The translations under genes and the position numbers were made by a program. 64,000 nt of DNA from Nautilus pompilius (Eukaryota > Mollusca > Cephalopoda > Nautilida > Nautilidae): positions 384,382-448,381 of the forward strand of contig JACATO010001071.1 of the NCBI GenBank assembly GCA_018389105.1, written 5' to 3'. Position 1 is the first letter of the stretch; each line of letters begins with the position of its first letter. This document shows, piece by piece, positions 1 to 11,062 of the stretch. Below the pieces are notes generated by a model. It worked only from the letters and a program-made list of their open reading frames with translations, was not told the origin of the DNA and ran no database searches.

Positions 1-89
1 GATCCGTTTGTAAGCGCCGCGGTTGATTTCGCGCATGCGCCCCGCTTCCGGGAAGGCAGCGCCATTGCATTGTCTGGAGAGGAAAGGGA

Positions 90-95
<6 letters not shown>
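1..95. other. CpG-rich unique sequence at left edge
   Basis: This short block holds several CpG and GCGC words and then becomes purine-rich just before a GA microsatellite. It has no ORF and no recognised motif. It could be the tail of a CpG-rich element that starts left of the window. Confidence 0.4.

Positions 96-126
<31 letters not shown>
96..126. repeat. (GA)n microsatellite
   Basis: This is an uninterrupted run of about 15 GA units. Similar GA or CT tracts recur throughout the window. Confidence 0.95.
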
Positions 127-128
<2 letters not shown>

Positions 129-289
129 TTTTTAACACTTGTCGTTGTGGCCAATTGAAAATTAAAAGTAAGTTGCCTATTATTAGGAGATTGATTCTTG
201 TTAAATCACAGCGTTTCCTTAGCACATTGTCACGTTTAAATCTGCCTGGCTAATTTTGAAAAATTCGTACGCCGTGGGATTTCATTTAA

Positions 290-620
290 TGCGATGTGTC
301 GCTGTTAGTGTCAGAGTGGATCGGGCCTATTGCACATCCATCACTCGTGAAACGAGCATAATTAACCCGTAATGACCGACCGCTACCATCAAGCTGTTGG
401 GAAATCTGTGTACATCTTCTCCCTCGCAGTGCGCCGTCATTACCCGACTAGATTAGCCCGTGTGATTTATCGACGACAGTTATTGTGGGCGCTGGGAATT
501 ATTCCGACTCTACACGGCGGCGGAACTCCCCCACTTCGCAGCGCACCGGCGGCGGACGTCACACGCCAACGTTTCCTCCCCACTAATAGACATGTACCAG
601 GGGATCTTTAAGGAAAGATC
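290..620. promoter_or_regulatory. Candidate conserved non-coding block
   Basis: The block has balanced base composition and high complexity, unlike the AT-rich and repeat-rich sequence around it. It contains homeodomain-type words (CATAATTAACC, CGTAATGACC, TAGATTAGCC, GGAATTATTCC) and a GC-rich end with GGCGGCGG and GACGTCA. A 79-codon stop-free frame crosses it, but its translation shows no family features and I treat it as chance. The regulatory role is inferred from texture only. It could equally be unique intronic sequence or a promoter-proximal exon. Confidence 0.3.
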
Positions 621-708
621 CCGCGGAATGATTAGAATTTCCAATTGTAAATAAAAGTAATTGTACTGATTGCATTGTAAGTAGGCGCGTGATCACTCGT
701 CACTTTAT

Positions 709-757
709 GTTGTTGTTGTTGTTTTGTTTTGTTTTGTTTTTTTTTGTTTTTTTTTTA
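709..757. repeat. (TGT)n / T-rich low-complexity tract
   Basis: A few TGT units run into GTTTT units and then poly-T. It could be the degraded A-rich tail of a minus-strand retroelement, but no body is recognisable beside it. Confidence 0.8.
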
Positions 758-770
758 ATTGTGAGCGGAA

Positions 771-935
771 ATAGGCCCTGCCTGGTCATCCCCGAGACAG
801 GAGTTCCGAGGGATTAGCTTACAACCGGGTCACTAGGATGCGCGCCCGGCGGAGTACATAGCAATCTCTCGTGATCTGTCGGGCCTTCTCTTTATGCTCA
901 GCTAATCAGCAGTTGGATTATGAAAGATACACCAG
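771..935. promoter_or_regulatory. Candidate non-coding element, balanced composition
   Basis: This is a 165-bp island of unique sequence between T-rich and AT-rich DNA. It has a GC-rich half (GCGCGCCCGGCGG) and a TAAT-type half (CAGCTAATCAGCAG followed by TTGGATTATG). There is no ORF. A regulatory role is a weak inference from complexity and motif content. Confidence 0.22.
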
Positions 936-1880
936 ATCTCCAAAAACGCGATATACTTTACTGAGAAACATTAAACATTAAGCTTAAATGAGAAAAAGTC
1001 GTACAAAAAAAAAGAAAAATGTATTTGTCTTTTAATTGATTTTAGTTGCAAGAAAATTATTCATTGTAAAAGGCTCCTATTTTTCATATAAATACAGAAT
1101 TAAATTGCTTAAGTTATAATTGGTACATTGTAACTACTAGAAAAGTATGCATATCTCTGGTTGTGTATGGACAATGATAAACTACTCGTTTTTCCCATCT
1201 AGTTATGTCGGGTTGGAAAAACAGGTGTAGCTCCTAAACTGGGCGCATTGCAGCAGCGCCCTTTTAAAAATCAGTATAAATATATTTCATGATGACAAAA
1301 CTTCAACAGTTCACAAAGTCGGTGACATCAAACACTGTTTTATGCTTTGTAATTTTTTTGGGGTCCGCGCACTTTAAAGGGTGTTGTTGCTGTTGTTGTT
1401 GTTCTCAGCTGCACCTGTTTACTCTGCTTTATAATCAATGTGGAGCACCGCGAGACTTTCTCTTACTTCTGCTCGCTGCAAGATGAAGTACAACTAATCT
1501 TATAAATAAATCAGTATGGTTGCTTGCTAGAACTTCGGTTACACGTTGTATTCTTGCTAGCTTTCGGTGCTAATCTCTACTATATCCGCCATTAATGTGT
1601 TCCAGGTACAGGTTTTAAAATAAGTTCAATGCATAAAGCATTTCTTATATGTATATTTCTTAGAAGTATTTTACATTAAAATTCCTCATGACAACTTAAT
1701 CAATCTGAGACCATTTTTATAAAAAGAATTTCACTATAGGTTTAGAAGATTTGACAAATTACCCTGTACGAAATATTGCTTATGCGTAAAAGGAAGTTTG
1801 AAAGTTTCTTTAAAATATACGAATGCGGAAGTTCGTTTGTTAGAAACAGGAAGGAAGTACCTACAGGATGGCAGGCTGTC
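936..1880. other. AT-rich sequence, no gene seen
   Basis: The stretch is AT-rich with a short (TGT)n run near 1382-1403. The small ORF across that run encodes a cysteine run produced by the repeat. Nothing else is recognisable. Confidence 0.7.
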
Positions 1881-2215
1881 TAATCGTGACAATTTGCAAT
1901 TATCTTCGCTTTATTTAACGTTGACAGTGCTGTAAATGGAGTTTTTATACAGATTCAAGTAGCCATAAACGAATCTTGCAAGGCGTTTCTCTATATCCCG
2001 CTTGTTGATGAGACAGGGCCCAGTCTCAGGAAACCGTAGCTTGAGTAATTCCCTTTCACGCTGACAGCGGAAATCTTTTTGGCAATTCAAGATCACAACA
2101 AACTTCAACGCTCCGTGTACTGCCTGGAGTGCATTTGCGCCTCACCACTTTTCACATCTGCATTACTCAGCACAAGTTGATCCATAGGGATGTACATAGT
2201 ACTCTCCCAATTAAT
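1881..2215. promoter_or_regulatory. Candidate conserved non-coding block
   Basis: This block has high complexity and no simple repeats, with AT-rich DNA on both sides. Homeodomain/POU-type words include ACAATTTGCAATTATC near 1890 and CTTGAGTAATTCCC near 2042. A GC-containing stretch (GGGCCCAGTCTCAGG) lies near 2017. A 65-codon minus-strand ORF inside it resembles no family I know. The texture is that of a developmental enhancer, but only an alignment to a relative could show conservation. Confidence 0.35.
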
Positions 2216-3180
2216 ATAATTCTTTGCGAAGACAAATCTCTATAGCTCCAACTCTACGTGTTTTGCATTACGAGTGTGTTGCTTAAATACTGTATACATC
2301 CAGTTCAACACAATTACAAACTAGTGCTAGATCGGAATGCATCTGTTCATCAAGAATAATTACCATTGTCGAGAAATGTAAATCGCACGCAGTAATCACC
2401 ACAGAAAAATAAATGCATTACATATTTCATCGTTGCCATAAAACCAGGTCTGTTCGGAACGATTTCAGACAATGATAAGGATGAGAAATATGATCCATAT
2501 ACAAATGGGTTGGTCTCTACGCTTATCGGTGTGTTGTCGGTATTCGACTCTGCCAACAAAATCTCTTTTCTTGCACAATTTTCAGTTTCTGTTAAAAGTC
2601 TTCACGGATAATCGGTCAGAGTGCTTGTTTTCTTTTTGGTTTCTAGTCGTAATTCTTGCGTAAAGTTACTGTTGAACACTTAGGTGTTCCGTAATTAACT
2701 GGAATTCTGGTGACAGAATCACTTTTTTCTTGAAAGAGAAAGAAATCGTTAAAACTCTCTGACTGGTGGAATTAACTTCCTTGATATGCACTTTTAGAAC
2801 TAACAGTTTATAGATAAAAACGATCAGCCAGACGCTTGAAAGATCACCAGTGTTTGTTGACAAGAAGAATGAGACATCGTTAGAAACATTTTAAAGGGAA
2901 TTTCATAAAGTTGACTATTTTTAAATGTTTTTCCAACGTAAAGATAGCACCATAGCTCTTCTATCAAAAAGTCTTGGAATAACGTACTTGTGCTTAATGG
3001 TGTTATTTCGAGGGACAGAGTTGTGTAAGGTGACATGCTCTACCGCTGTTCGTATGGGAGTCCGGACATCCCCACCTTCTGCTGTCATTTCAATAGAATT
3101 GAGAAATAGCGGTCTGAGAAACGTCGGCGTGAGAATAACTACTACTTACGTGTATCTAATTATTTGTGGTTACTAATCTT
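2216..3180. other. Unique sequence, no gene recognised
   Basis: Several 63-83 codon stop-free frames overlap on both strands here, including one on the plus strand at 2925-3176. None has a recognisable domain, and their overlap argues for chance. No repeat is seen. Confidence 0.6.
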
Positions 3181-3440
3181 ACCTTTGAAACGAATCTTAA
3201 ATAGCAGAAATGCGCGTTAAAGTTGTGAAGATTTCTGTTGATTTTTAATCTATAGCGGAGAGGTTTTTATCACGTTTAGACGGTAACTTAAGCAGGACGC
3301 TAGGAAACCAGTCGATCGACATTCGTGCTGCAAGTCAATGACGTCACGTTTTCGTGAAAGCCCGGGAATTGTCGCGTGACTTGTTTCCTGGGAATGCTCA
3401 TTTTTTTCCCTATATTTTCTCATGTGTCATGCGAGGCAGA
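3181..3440. promoter_or_regulatory. Mixed-complexity block with a perfect CRE palindrome
   Basis: TGACGTCA, the full cAMP-response-element palindrome bound by CREB/ATF bZIP factors, lies at 3339-3346 inside CAATGACGTCACG. The block also holds a TTTTAATCTATAGCGG word near 3243 and GC-balanced sequence. Whether it is active cannot be judged from sequence. Confidence 0.35.
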
Positions 3441-3540
3441 TGTATTGGTCTGCAGGACAAATAAAATGGCTATTCAAAACGTTTTTGCTAAATGTGACAC
3501 TGGTCTTCCGTCAGAAGATATTTTATTTTGGAACAAATAG

Positions 3541-3720
3541 CTTAGAGAGCGGTCGGTGGCCGGCCTCGTGTGAGCTGCAAGCTCTGAGGGGCGTCCCGGT
3601 TCGATTCCCAGTCGGAGTAGGCTCGATTTTCCGTGCTTTCCTGGCTACTCTCGCCGCCAGTGTAGAGACTGATGCACGACACGACGCCCGTGAGCAGCTA
3701 AGATAATTATTCTCTTACGG
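3541..3720 (+). mobile_element. tRNA-derived SINE-like element
   Basis: The head resembles a tRNA internal promoter. There is a degenerate A box around 3556-3570 (TGGCCGGCCTCGTG) and a good B box at 3598-3609 (GGTTCGATTCCC). About 100 bp of GC-balanced body follows, and then an A-rich stretch near 3740-3760 that may be the tail. It does not clearly carry the core motifs shared by the five other SINEs in this window, so it may be another family or a shortened copy. A true tRNA gene is unlikely, because the acceptor stem does not close. Confidence 0.45.
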
Positions 3721-5650
3721 TTTGGAGGCTGTGTTCACATAAAACAAAAAAACCCACAAGGACAAAACCATACACAAAATATTGCGATACCAAATCGGAA
3801 AGATCTGTTGGATACTTGCACATGTATAATATCGTGGGTCGGAGATTATCTCGCCGCTAGGTAGAGAGCGGCGCTATTGGTCAGTCCGGGGTTACGATTT
3901 CTAACTTCTTGCTGCGTAAGAGAGTCGCTGTCCGCACGAAGGAAGCATGTTTAGTTCCTCGGGTAGTAACCCTGGAAGCTTACACGTGATCTCAAGCTGT
4001 TGCCGAGTAAGACATTTATGTCGAAGTGTACGGAGCGTTTGTCAAATACCTTTGACGTTAAAAATGAAATAAACTGGTTGCTTTTAACCATTGAATAGCT
4101 TTGCCTTATATCACACACACACACACACATATGGGCTGGCCCATTAAAGCGGTTATGTTTGGATTCTTTATAGGTGGGAATTTCCCCCCGTATAGATTAA
4201 ATGAAAAGTATTCTTGGCCTGCAATAGTTTTCCTGGTGTAGGGAAGTTGAGACATGAAGCGGAATTACTTTTTAAAAGAATGTTGTTGTTTGTTTTTTTT
4301 AGCCAAAGGCCTGTATTTAACTATTTAAAAGTTTTCCTGCTGTCACTTATACCTAGCTATCTATCCATCTAATACAATGCCACAAGCGTAACACAGACAC
4401 CATTCTCTAGAGCTCTTTGCTTTTCCAAATTCAGAGTTTTACTACGCTTATGGATTCCAGACTCTGCAACATAAACTCTAGCTCTGCCAAAAGCCTTCTA
4501 CCGAAACCGAACACTACTTACTTCTCGTATCGTTGAATCGTGGGAAAACTTTCTTAATTGCAACTGGCTAATATTAACCTGTTTAAAGGAAAAAAAAACT
4601 ACATACACTGCCCCCAATTTAAGTTGATCTAGACATTCTTGCTGCGCCCGCACGTGACTTCTAACATCTCTTAAAAACGATTTTTTGTCAACGTTTATAA
4701 TGTGACGCAGATTTCTAAAGTAAACTGGCATAAATAACAAAGCTTTCTAGTAAATTTCTGGAATTCAGAAATCAGTTATATCTTATGTTTTATTTTAAGA
4801 CTTTTACATTAGTTAGATGTGAAAAAAACAAACAACTCTTATTATTGAGTATAGAATTAATGTTATACGTGAGATATTTACCAGAATCAAAAAAAATATA
4901 TAGTTTGCTTTAATATGTTTCTCATTATTGTTAACTAGTTGCTGTATATACTAACTTAATTTTGCCTATATATATAATATGTTCATTTATTATTAAACTC
5001 TACAGATTACATTTTAGCATGTCAGAGAAAAAAACGTACATAGATTCTTCGAAATGACTTTTTAAAAAAGTACTATTTAATTTAGATCACAAAATTCACG
5101 CGAATTAAGTGTTTAAAATTCAATTTAAAAGCTTAACAATTAATAATAGTCATTTAGATATTTTAGACATCATTAAAATTGTTTCTTGTTTGTTAAACCC
5201 GATTTCTTTGTAGAATCCCACTTTCTACGTACCAAAATGGTAGCCAAGTCGTTAATGAGTAAACCCGTTACGCCGGAGGTTAGAATCTTTTGTATTTTAA
5301 TGAAATAAAGAAAAGTAATGCAACAGTTGGAAGCTGTGATATGTACAATATCTCTGCTTCCGGGCAAGTGTATGGAGAAGTGGTAAAACAGACGAATATT
5401 CTCAGCATTGCTTCAAAAAACATGAACAGCATTACTATGTTTAGATTAAAATTATCCCCGACACAAGTGAATGTAGTATCCTCGCGAACGAGTTTCTGCC
5501 CTTCTTTTCCAATGTTTTCCGATGCTTTTGATCTCGCTGGCGGAAACACAGTTATAAATCTTTGAAGTTGAATTAACTGCAAATCATACTTCCTCAAATG
5601 CACTGAAAAAGTTAAGAAACAAATAATGAAAAAAGTCTTTCCAAAATAGT
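3721..5650. other. AT-rich sequence with (CA)n, no gene seen
   Basis: A (CA)n tract of about 8 units sits at 4112-4128. A balanced segment lies at roughly 3840-4075. The rest is AT-rich. Two overlapping stop-free frames on opposite strands near 5280-5657 (91 and 125 codons) show no family features and lie mostly in low-GC sequence. Confidence 0.6.
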
Positions 5651-5789
5651 TCAGCACTCACATTTCTTCGTGAAGCGCAGCGTTTATAAAACAAATACCT
5701 AAATTACAAGTACATTTCAAGGATTTAAAGTAAAACAAGAAAGAAACTCTAGCGTAAAAATGTAAACAAAAATGATTTAGAAGTAGCCA

Positions 5790-6775
5790 GTAAGGGATGT
5801 AGCCCCTCTTGACGCCAATACATGATTCACAGCGGCTATTTTGCACGCGGCTTATAACCCTATTAGCCAGAGCAGAAGGTAATAAAGTCCATCGTCTAAT
5901 CAGAGAACCTTTCAGTTCTTGGAGCGATCTTAAAGGGAATCAAACACGTTCTCATAAAGCATCCCGCACATCCTCAATAGAATTTAGCTCAGAATAATGT
6001 ACTGGCCATACCACATGAGTAATGGTTTGGTCTAAATGATATTGCTCAATTACACGTGACTTACTTTGTGGAAGGATTATTATCGTCCATTAAAATGAAG
6101 TTATCTCCAATTGCCCTTGCAGATGTTCTAGCAAAGATCCAGAATCTTCTTATATCTTATTGCAGTCAGGGTACATTCTTGAAACACATGCGGATTTGTA
6201 CGGCCAACTAATGATATTCCTACCAAGACCATCACACCTCCACCACTATATATCAAAAACTTCCTGTGGGTCAAAACGAAGGCTCAATCTTGAATGATCA
6301 ATAAAGAGAACATAGCTCCAGTCACGTGGTGTTTGAGCGACATGTTCACGGCACCAGTTAAATCGCTCCTGTTTATGACCGCGTGTCAAGGGATACACAC
6401 TATGAGTCGTCTCGCATAGACCCTTCATTTCTGCGGCCTCCAGCGTACGATTGAAGCTGATATTAACCCCTCCTTCTCTCCTTCTGATCGTAGAGAAATC
6501 AGAAACAAGTGAAGTCGGTAATGAAGTTCTGATCTACCGAGCCAAGAAAGAGTGATACATAGCGATTATCTGCTGGAGTTATGGCCCGTGGATAATCTTG
6601 AACTGGCCTTTATACAATATCTCCATGCATTCGAAATTGCCTCCATAGCAGAGAAACCACACTTTTGTTCACATTTAGTCAGTCCGCCACTATCTGAAAC
6701 TATCCGGTCTCTTTTCCATCAGTAACTCTCTTCACCTTAGAGAATCTGCCAAAGGAGTACGGTTACTCATTCATA
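5790..6775 (-). pseudogene. Decayed Tc1/mariner-type transposase
   Basis: In an intact element this enzyme cuts and reinserts its transposon at TA sites, using a DDE active site in the nucleus. Reading the minus strand through several stops and frame changes gives the Tc1 domain order. Near 6700-6560 is the helix-turn-helix/GRPR-type linker region (VVWRQFRMHG, then RAITPADNRY). At 6428-6246 is the start of the catalytic core (REHVAQTPRDWSYVLFIDHS), which holds the first Asp at 6297-6299. Next come GVMVLVGISLVGRT, then FILMDDN with the second Asp at 6082-6087, then WPVHYSELNSIED with Glu at 5973-5975. The C-terminus is RCESCIGVKRGYIPY near 5800-5845. The second Asp and the Glu are about 34-35 residues apart, as in DD34E enzymes. 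The Glu after the first Asp, usual in FxDES, is His here. The span corresponds to about 330 residues, close to full family length. Stop codons and indels make it non-functional. I could not define terminal inverted repeats. Confidence 0.85.
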
Positions 6776-8780
6776 AGGTTATCTTGAACATAAATATCTT
6801 AAGAATAGATGTCAGTTTGTTTTTATTTCATATCTTTGCACCAAAACTAATTTAAATATTTCTTTGATAAATGCTGTGCTACATAAAGAGGAATTTGTGT
6901 TAAATATCTGGTGAATAAAACTTTAACTACTTTGAGAATATCTTTGCCTGTTTGTTTATTGCTTAACTTCAGTAAACCACTGTATTTAGGTCTTTGGTTT
7001 GCGGTTTCGTTGAAATAAATATAATGTTTCGTAGAATAATACATATAGCCAATGATGATTACTTATATCAGTTAAAATCCAAATTTCTAAGATGCAAGGT
7101 AATCTCATTAAAAAAATTAAACGTTTATTAAAATATAAAATAGAATAGATGAGGACTGTTTTTTAACACATAATTATTAACATAACATTATTTAGAATAT
7201 TTATCAAATCAGGCTGACAACTCTGTTAAACAAGTATCTATTGTTTTAAGGACGTACGCCGGTATTTTAATTATAACATCGCCGAAAGTCAATATTTAAT
7301 ACGAGTATAAGTTGCGAAATGTTTTCACTTTTACAATTATTAAATTATATATTTAAAATAGTTATTATACATTAGAGATTGAAAATGTATTCTTCCTACC
7401 GCGAACATAAAACTCAATGTATGAACATTAGAAAAATAAAATAAGTTAGAATCGAAGATAAAGTAGAAAATAAGAGGCATCATACTTTTGCATAGCTACA
7501 TCTAATGTTTCTGGTGTTTTCTTTTAATTTTATTTTTTTAAGATGTTTTTAAAAAACGAAGCAAGTATAGCTTGCATGTTTTGAATCAGAATGTAGAGAA
7601 AAATGTGCAAGCAATTATATGATAGACGATAAGGAAAAATTATTAATGTTAAATTGCTTTTCAATTTTTTTTACGTGGACAGACCAATTTTTTTTTTTTT
7701 AGATTAGATATCTACATACGATAAAAATGTCGAAAAAGTTCATGTAGGCCAACTTGATGTCTTAGGGCAACAGAGTCCTTGTTATATTTCTGTGAGCAAA
7801 CGTAATTTCTTATGAATCTCTAATTTCAAGATAATAACGGAAGTTAGGAAGAAAATTAGCGGAGTTTCGTGATTGGTTAAAAAGCGGTCAGATAATTTTA
7901 TTCTTTGGTCAAGTCGCATTTCTTTACTTCCCCAAAAGCAATGTTTCCGGACACTGATATATTGACGTTTCTGTAAAATGCGTCTTCACGGGTCGCCACA
8001 GGGTTCGGACGAGCTCGCCTTCTATCTGGAACAGCCATTACTAATGTAAATGAAACGAGTTTCAATTAAATCTTTTTCCAAATTCTATCATATTAGTTAA
8101 CTACCAATTTTCTGCCTTACTAACGGCATGCCGTATCTAGTTGTTTGAGGGGCTATTATTAAAATATGGGGTCTTTTTTTTTTGTCTTTTGAATTCGTCG
8201 GTTTCTGGAAGTGACTTAGTCTTGCAATTCATTTAGTAAAATTTAACATCGACTCACGCAAAACAAGAAAAAAAGGAAACTCATTTATCAATGAAAGAAA
8301 GAAAAATAGCATCAACAATAAACAGTAAAAAATATTCATTTCATATTCGACAAAGATAATTTACATATTTTGATTGTGTAAGTGTGGACTTCTTTAGAAA
8401 AGTGGGAACAAATAATATTATTACGTTTATGCAAATAATGCTGCGTGTGTCTATTTCAATTATATCGAAGACTTTACTTAAAATAGTTTTTAAGAATTCT
8501 CGTTGTAAACACGTGGCGACAGAGATAAATAAACAGCTGAGACCGTCGTAGTATTTTTCTCATCTAAAAGAATGCAGAGCCCGTTCAGGAAGAACCAATC
8601 TAAACTATTAAAGCGTGCAGCCTTACGATTCTGATGGGCGGTCACACAGCTGTCGACAAACGTTTGACATTTGGTAATTAACAGCGACTGGAGAAAAGAA
8701 AAAAAAAATTTAAATCGGTTTCTGATTTAGCCAGAGACTTTTATCGAGTGTAATTATAAACCTCGATGTTGGGGAGCATC
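6776..8780. other. AT-rich sequence, no gene seen
   Basis: The DNA is very AT-rich with many homopolymer A/T runs. The first 300 bp may include the 5' untranslated side and end of the Tc1-like element, but no terminal repeat could be paired with the other side. Short balanced patches occur near 7860-8050 and 8570-8690. Confidence 0.6.
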
Positions 8781-9760
8781 AATTGGCTTGACGAATCTTT
8801 TCCCATTCTGTAACTTCTTTTCTCTCTTCCGTATCAATACAGCAAGGGTTCCCTACTTGTTTCCCGTCCGAGGCAAACAGGGAAGTTCGTGGGTGGGTTC
8901 TGGAGAGATCTGTACGTGTATTAGCCCGAACCCCAGCAGAAACAATAAGGACATGAAGGGTAAACGTCGTATCTGAAGACGGCCTTCACGAACGGAACAG
9001 GATAATCGTTGACTATGCGACGCTCGGGAGAACCGTCGGAGATGCTAAAGACGAGTTGTGTGGTGCTGCAATTATTCAAAGACTGTCACCGTCAGGGGAA
9101 AACAAGGGCACCACGGCGCACCGCAAATATGCAGCTTTTAGGCCATCACTGCAGTGTGACAGCCAATTTGCATATCAGTTTTATTGACATAAAACGATGT
9201 CAATTTCAAAAATCATTCATTTCGTTTTGAATATCCGTCGTCTGTTCGCGAATCCGCTACGAGCACCGCCGCAAGGAGTGGTGCTCGCGCTTGGTACGAG
9301 CCACGTGCCAGACGGGTGGCGCTGTGATTAAGGTTGTGCTATGTGAACTCACGTATCAACGCAACAAAGCCTAAGTAGCGGTAAATATATGGAGTAATTA
9401 GCGCGCGGGGTATAGCCGAAAATAGCAGACCGGTGGAGAGAGACGAGAGGAAAGCAGGTGGTTGGTAAGGGGCCAGAAATAGCTGGCGTAGGCTGGTAAC
9501 CAACCCCAACCACAGATCGCGACTAATCTGATTTAATCATTTTTATATTTACCGGCTTTAAGATTTGATTCCTCCGTAAATAAATTAATAATGATAAAAA
9601 GTAGCCGATTGCTCACAATACGCAAGAAACATCCGGCGAGAGTAACTTTAAAATCCCGACTAATCACGAGTCGTACCATTTCTTTGTTAATTAATCGCCC
9701 ACCTCCACAATGTCTAGTCTCGCTGTTACAGCGTTTTCATTTCACTTTTGTGGGATGAAT
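8781..9760. promoter_or_regulatory. Candidate regulatory block with POU and homeodomain-like sites
   Basis: This is nearly 1 kb of balanced, repeat-free sequence between AT-rich flanks. An octamer-like word (CCAATTTGCATATCAG) lies near 9168. Other words include GGCGCTGTGATTAAGG near 9317, GACTAATCTGATTTAATC near 9522 and TTAATTAATCGCC near 9688. A CpG-rich patch lies at 9235-9320. Short ORFs at 8788-8976 and 9009-9230 have no recognisable domain. The mix of sites resembles developmental enhancers, but function is inferred. Confidence 0.3.
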
Positions 9761-10152
9761 TACGTTTCTAACTGGAAAGAAACTCCTCTTTCTTGGCTCA
9801 TTTCCACACAAATGAACAATACATAGAATAGCTAAAAAAGAAATTATTTTAAAATTAGCTTAGTTTATTTATTAATCTGTTTGTACATATTTCGTGCAAA
9901 CTCTCTTCGAAACTTGAACTTGAACAATATCTACCCAGAACCTTCCAGATTTACCTTGATTAGTTTTCACCTTTTAGTAAATTTTTAAGGTAGAAAATAG
10001 AGACTTTATTATTTTTTTGTTAATTAATAATTTCCTTTAAAAGATCTTAACACTATTCTTTAAAAAACAGACAAAACATAAACAACTATAGTTAGTGCCA
10101 GCACTTTCGTTTATATCTTCCATATTATTTCCATGCATTTGTTATTTTTTAA
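9761..10152. other. AT-rich sequence, no gene seen
   Basis: This is AT-rich DNA without repeats or motifs of note, leading into the CT array. Confidence 0.7.
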
Positions 10153-10737
10153 CTCTCTCTCCATCTCTCTCTCTCTCTCCATTTCTCTCTCTCGAGCTCT
10201 CCATCTCTCTCTCTCTCATTTCTCTCTCTCTCTCTCTCCATCTCTCTCCATCTCTCTCTCTCCATCTCTCGCTCCATCTCTCTCCTCTCTCTCTCTCTCT
10301 CCATCTCTCTCCATCTCTCTCTCCATCTCGCTCTCTCTCTCTCCATCTCTCTCCATCTCTCTCCATCTCTCTCTCTCTCTCCATCTCTCTCTCCATCTCT
10401 CTCTCTCACTCTCTCTCCATCGCTCTTCTCTCTCATCTCGTCTCTCCATCTCTCTCTGCTCAATGCTCTTCGCGCCTCTCTATCGATATATATTCCTCAT
10501 CTCTCTCTCTCTCTAGCGTTCTCTCTCTCTCTCCGAGCTCGCCTCTCTCTCTCTCTATCTCTCTCTCTCTCCAATCCTCTCCATATCCTCTCTCTCCATC
10601 TCTCTGTCTCTCCATCTCTCTCTCTCACTCTCTCTTCTCTACTCATCATTATCTCTCTCTCTCTATCTCTCTCTCTCTCTCTCTATCTCTCTTCTCTCTC
10701 TCTCTTCTCTCTCCTCCCCCCCCCCCTCTCCCTCTCA
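10153..10737. repeat. Long (CT)n array with CCATCTCT variants
   Basis: Almost 600 bp is made of CT dinucleotides broken regularly by CCATCTCTCT words and occasional CG-containing patches near 10465-10530. It ends in a C run at 10715-10726. It opens long reading frames on both strands (Leu-Ser repeats on plus, Glu-Arg repeats on minus) that are products of the dinucleotide period, not genes. A pure pyrimidine strand of this length can adopt triplex (H-DNA) structure. Confidence 0.95.
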
Positions 10738-10740
10738 TAT

Positions 10741-11035
10741 TTTATAAAATATTTACTAACTGCGCGTTAGTCCAGTAGCAAGCTGCTAAAGTTGGAAGAC
10801 CGAGTTCGAACCAACTGACTCCTCGACGTTAATTTCTGACCAGCTTGGATTTACTCTCGAATCTGAAGATCGAGGATTTTTGGTAAGGACTTTCCGCGTA
10901 GCTGGTGGTTGATGTGTGCCTTTGCTGGCAACTAAACTCTTCACTGGCTTGTACCCTAACCACCGCCGAACCGCAAAGGAATCAGGCATTCACCGAACAT
11001 TTATTTAATGCACAACTGAAAAAAAAAAAAAAAAA
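10741..11035 (+). mobile_element. tRNA-derived SINE with A-tail (core family copy A)
   Basis: The head has pol III promoter boxes. The A box is at 10767-10783 (TTAGTCCAGTAGCAAGC) and the B box at 10801-10812 (CGAGTTCGAACC). The body holds two motifs shared with other copies here: core 1 at 10885-10910 (GGACTTTCCG, then TGGTGG) and core 2 at 10935-10971 (ACTGGCTTG, then AACCACCGCCGAA). Near the end comes AAAGGAATCAGG, and then a poly-A tail at 11019-11035. It is the most complete copy and the only one with a clear tail. It directly abuts the CT array upstream and is followed by a GA tract. Such elements move by borrowing LINE reverse transcriptase, and no partner LINE is visible. Confidence 0.7.
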
Positions 11036-11062
11036 GAGAGAGAGAGTGAGAGAGAGAGAGAA
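11036..11062. repeat. (GA)n microsatellite at SINE tail
   Basis: About 12 GA units begin immediately after the SINE poly-A tail. This is a common way for microsatellites to arise. Confidence 0.9.

Noticed and set aside
372..611. 79-codon plus-strand frame in a balanced block
   Set aside because: No family features and no supporting splice or promoter signals.
10095..10778. Long Leu-Ser and Glu-Arg frames across the CT arrays (also at 13.5, 24.9, 38.2, 48.9, 52.1 and 63.9 kb)
   Set aside because: A dinucleotide repeat has no stops in several frames, so these frames are artefacts.
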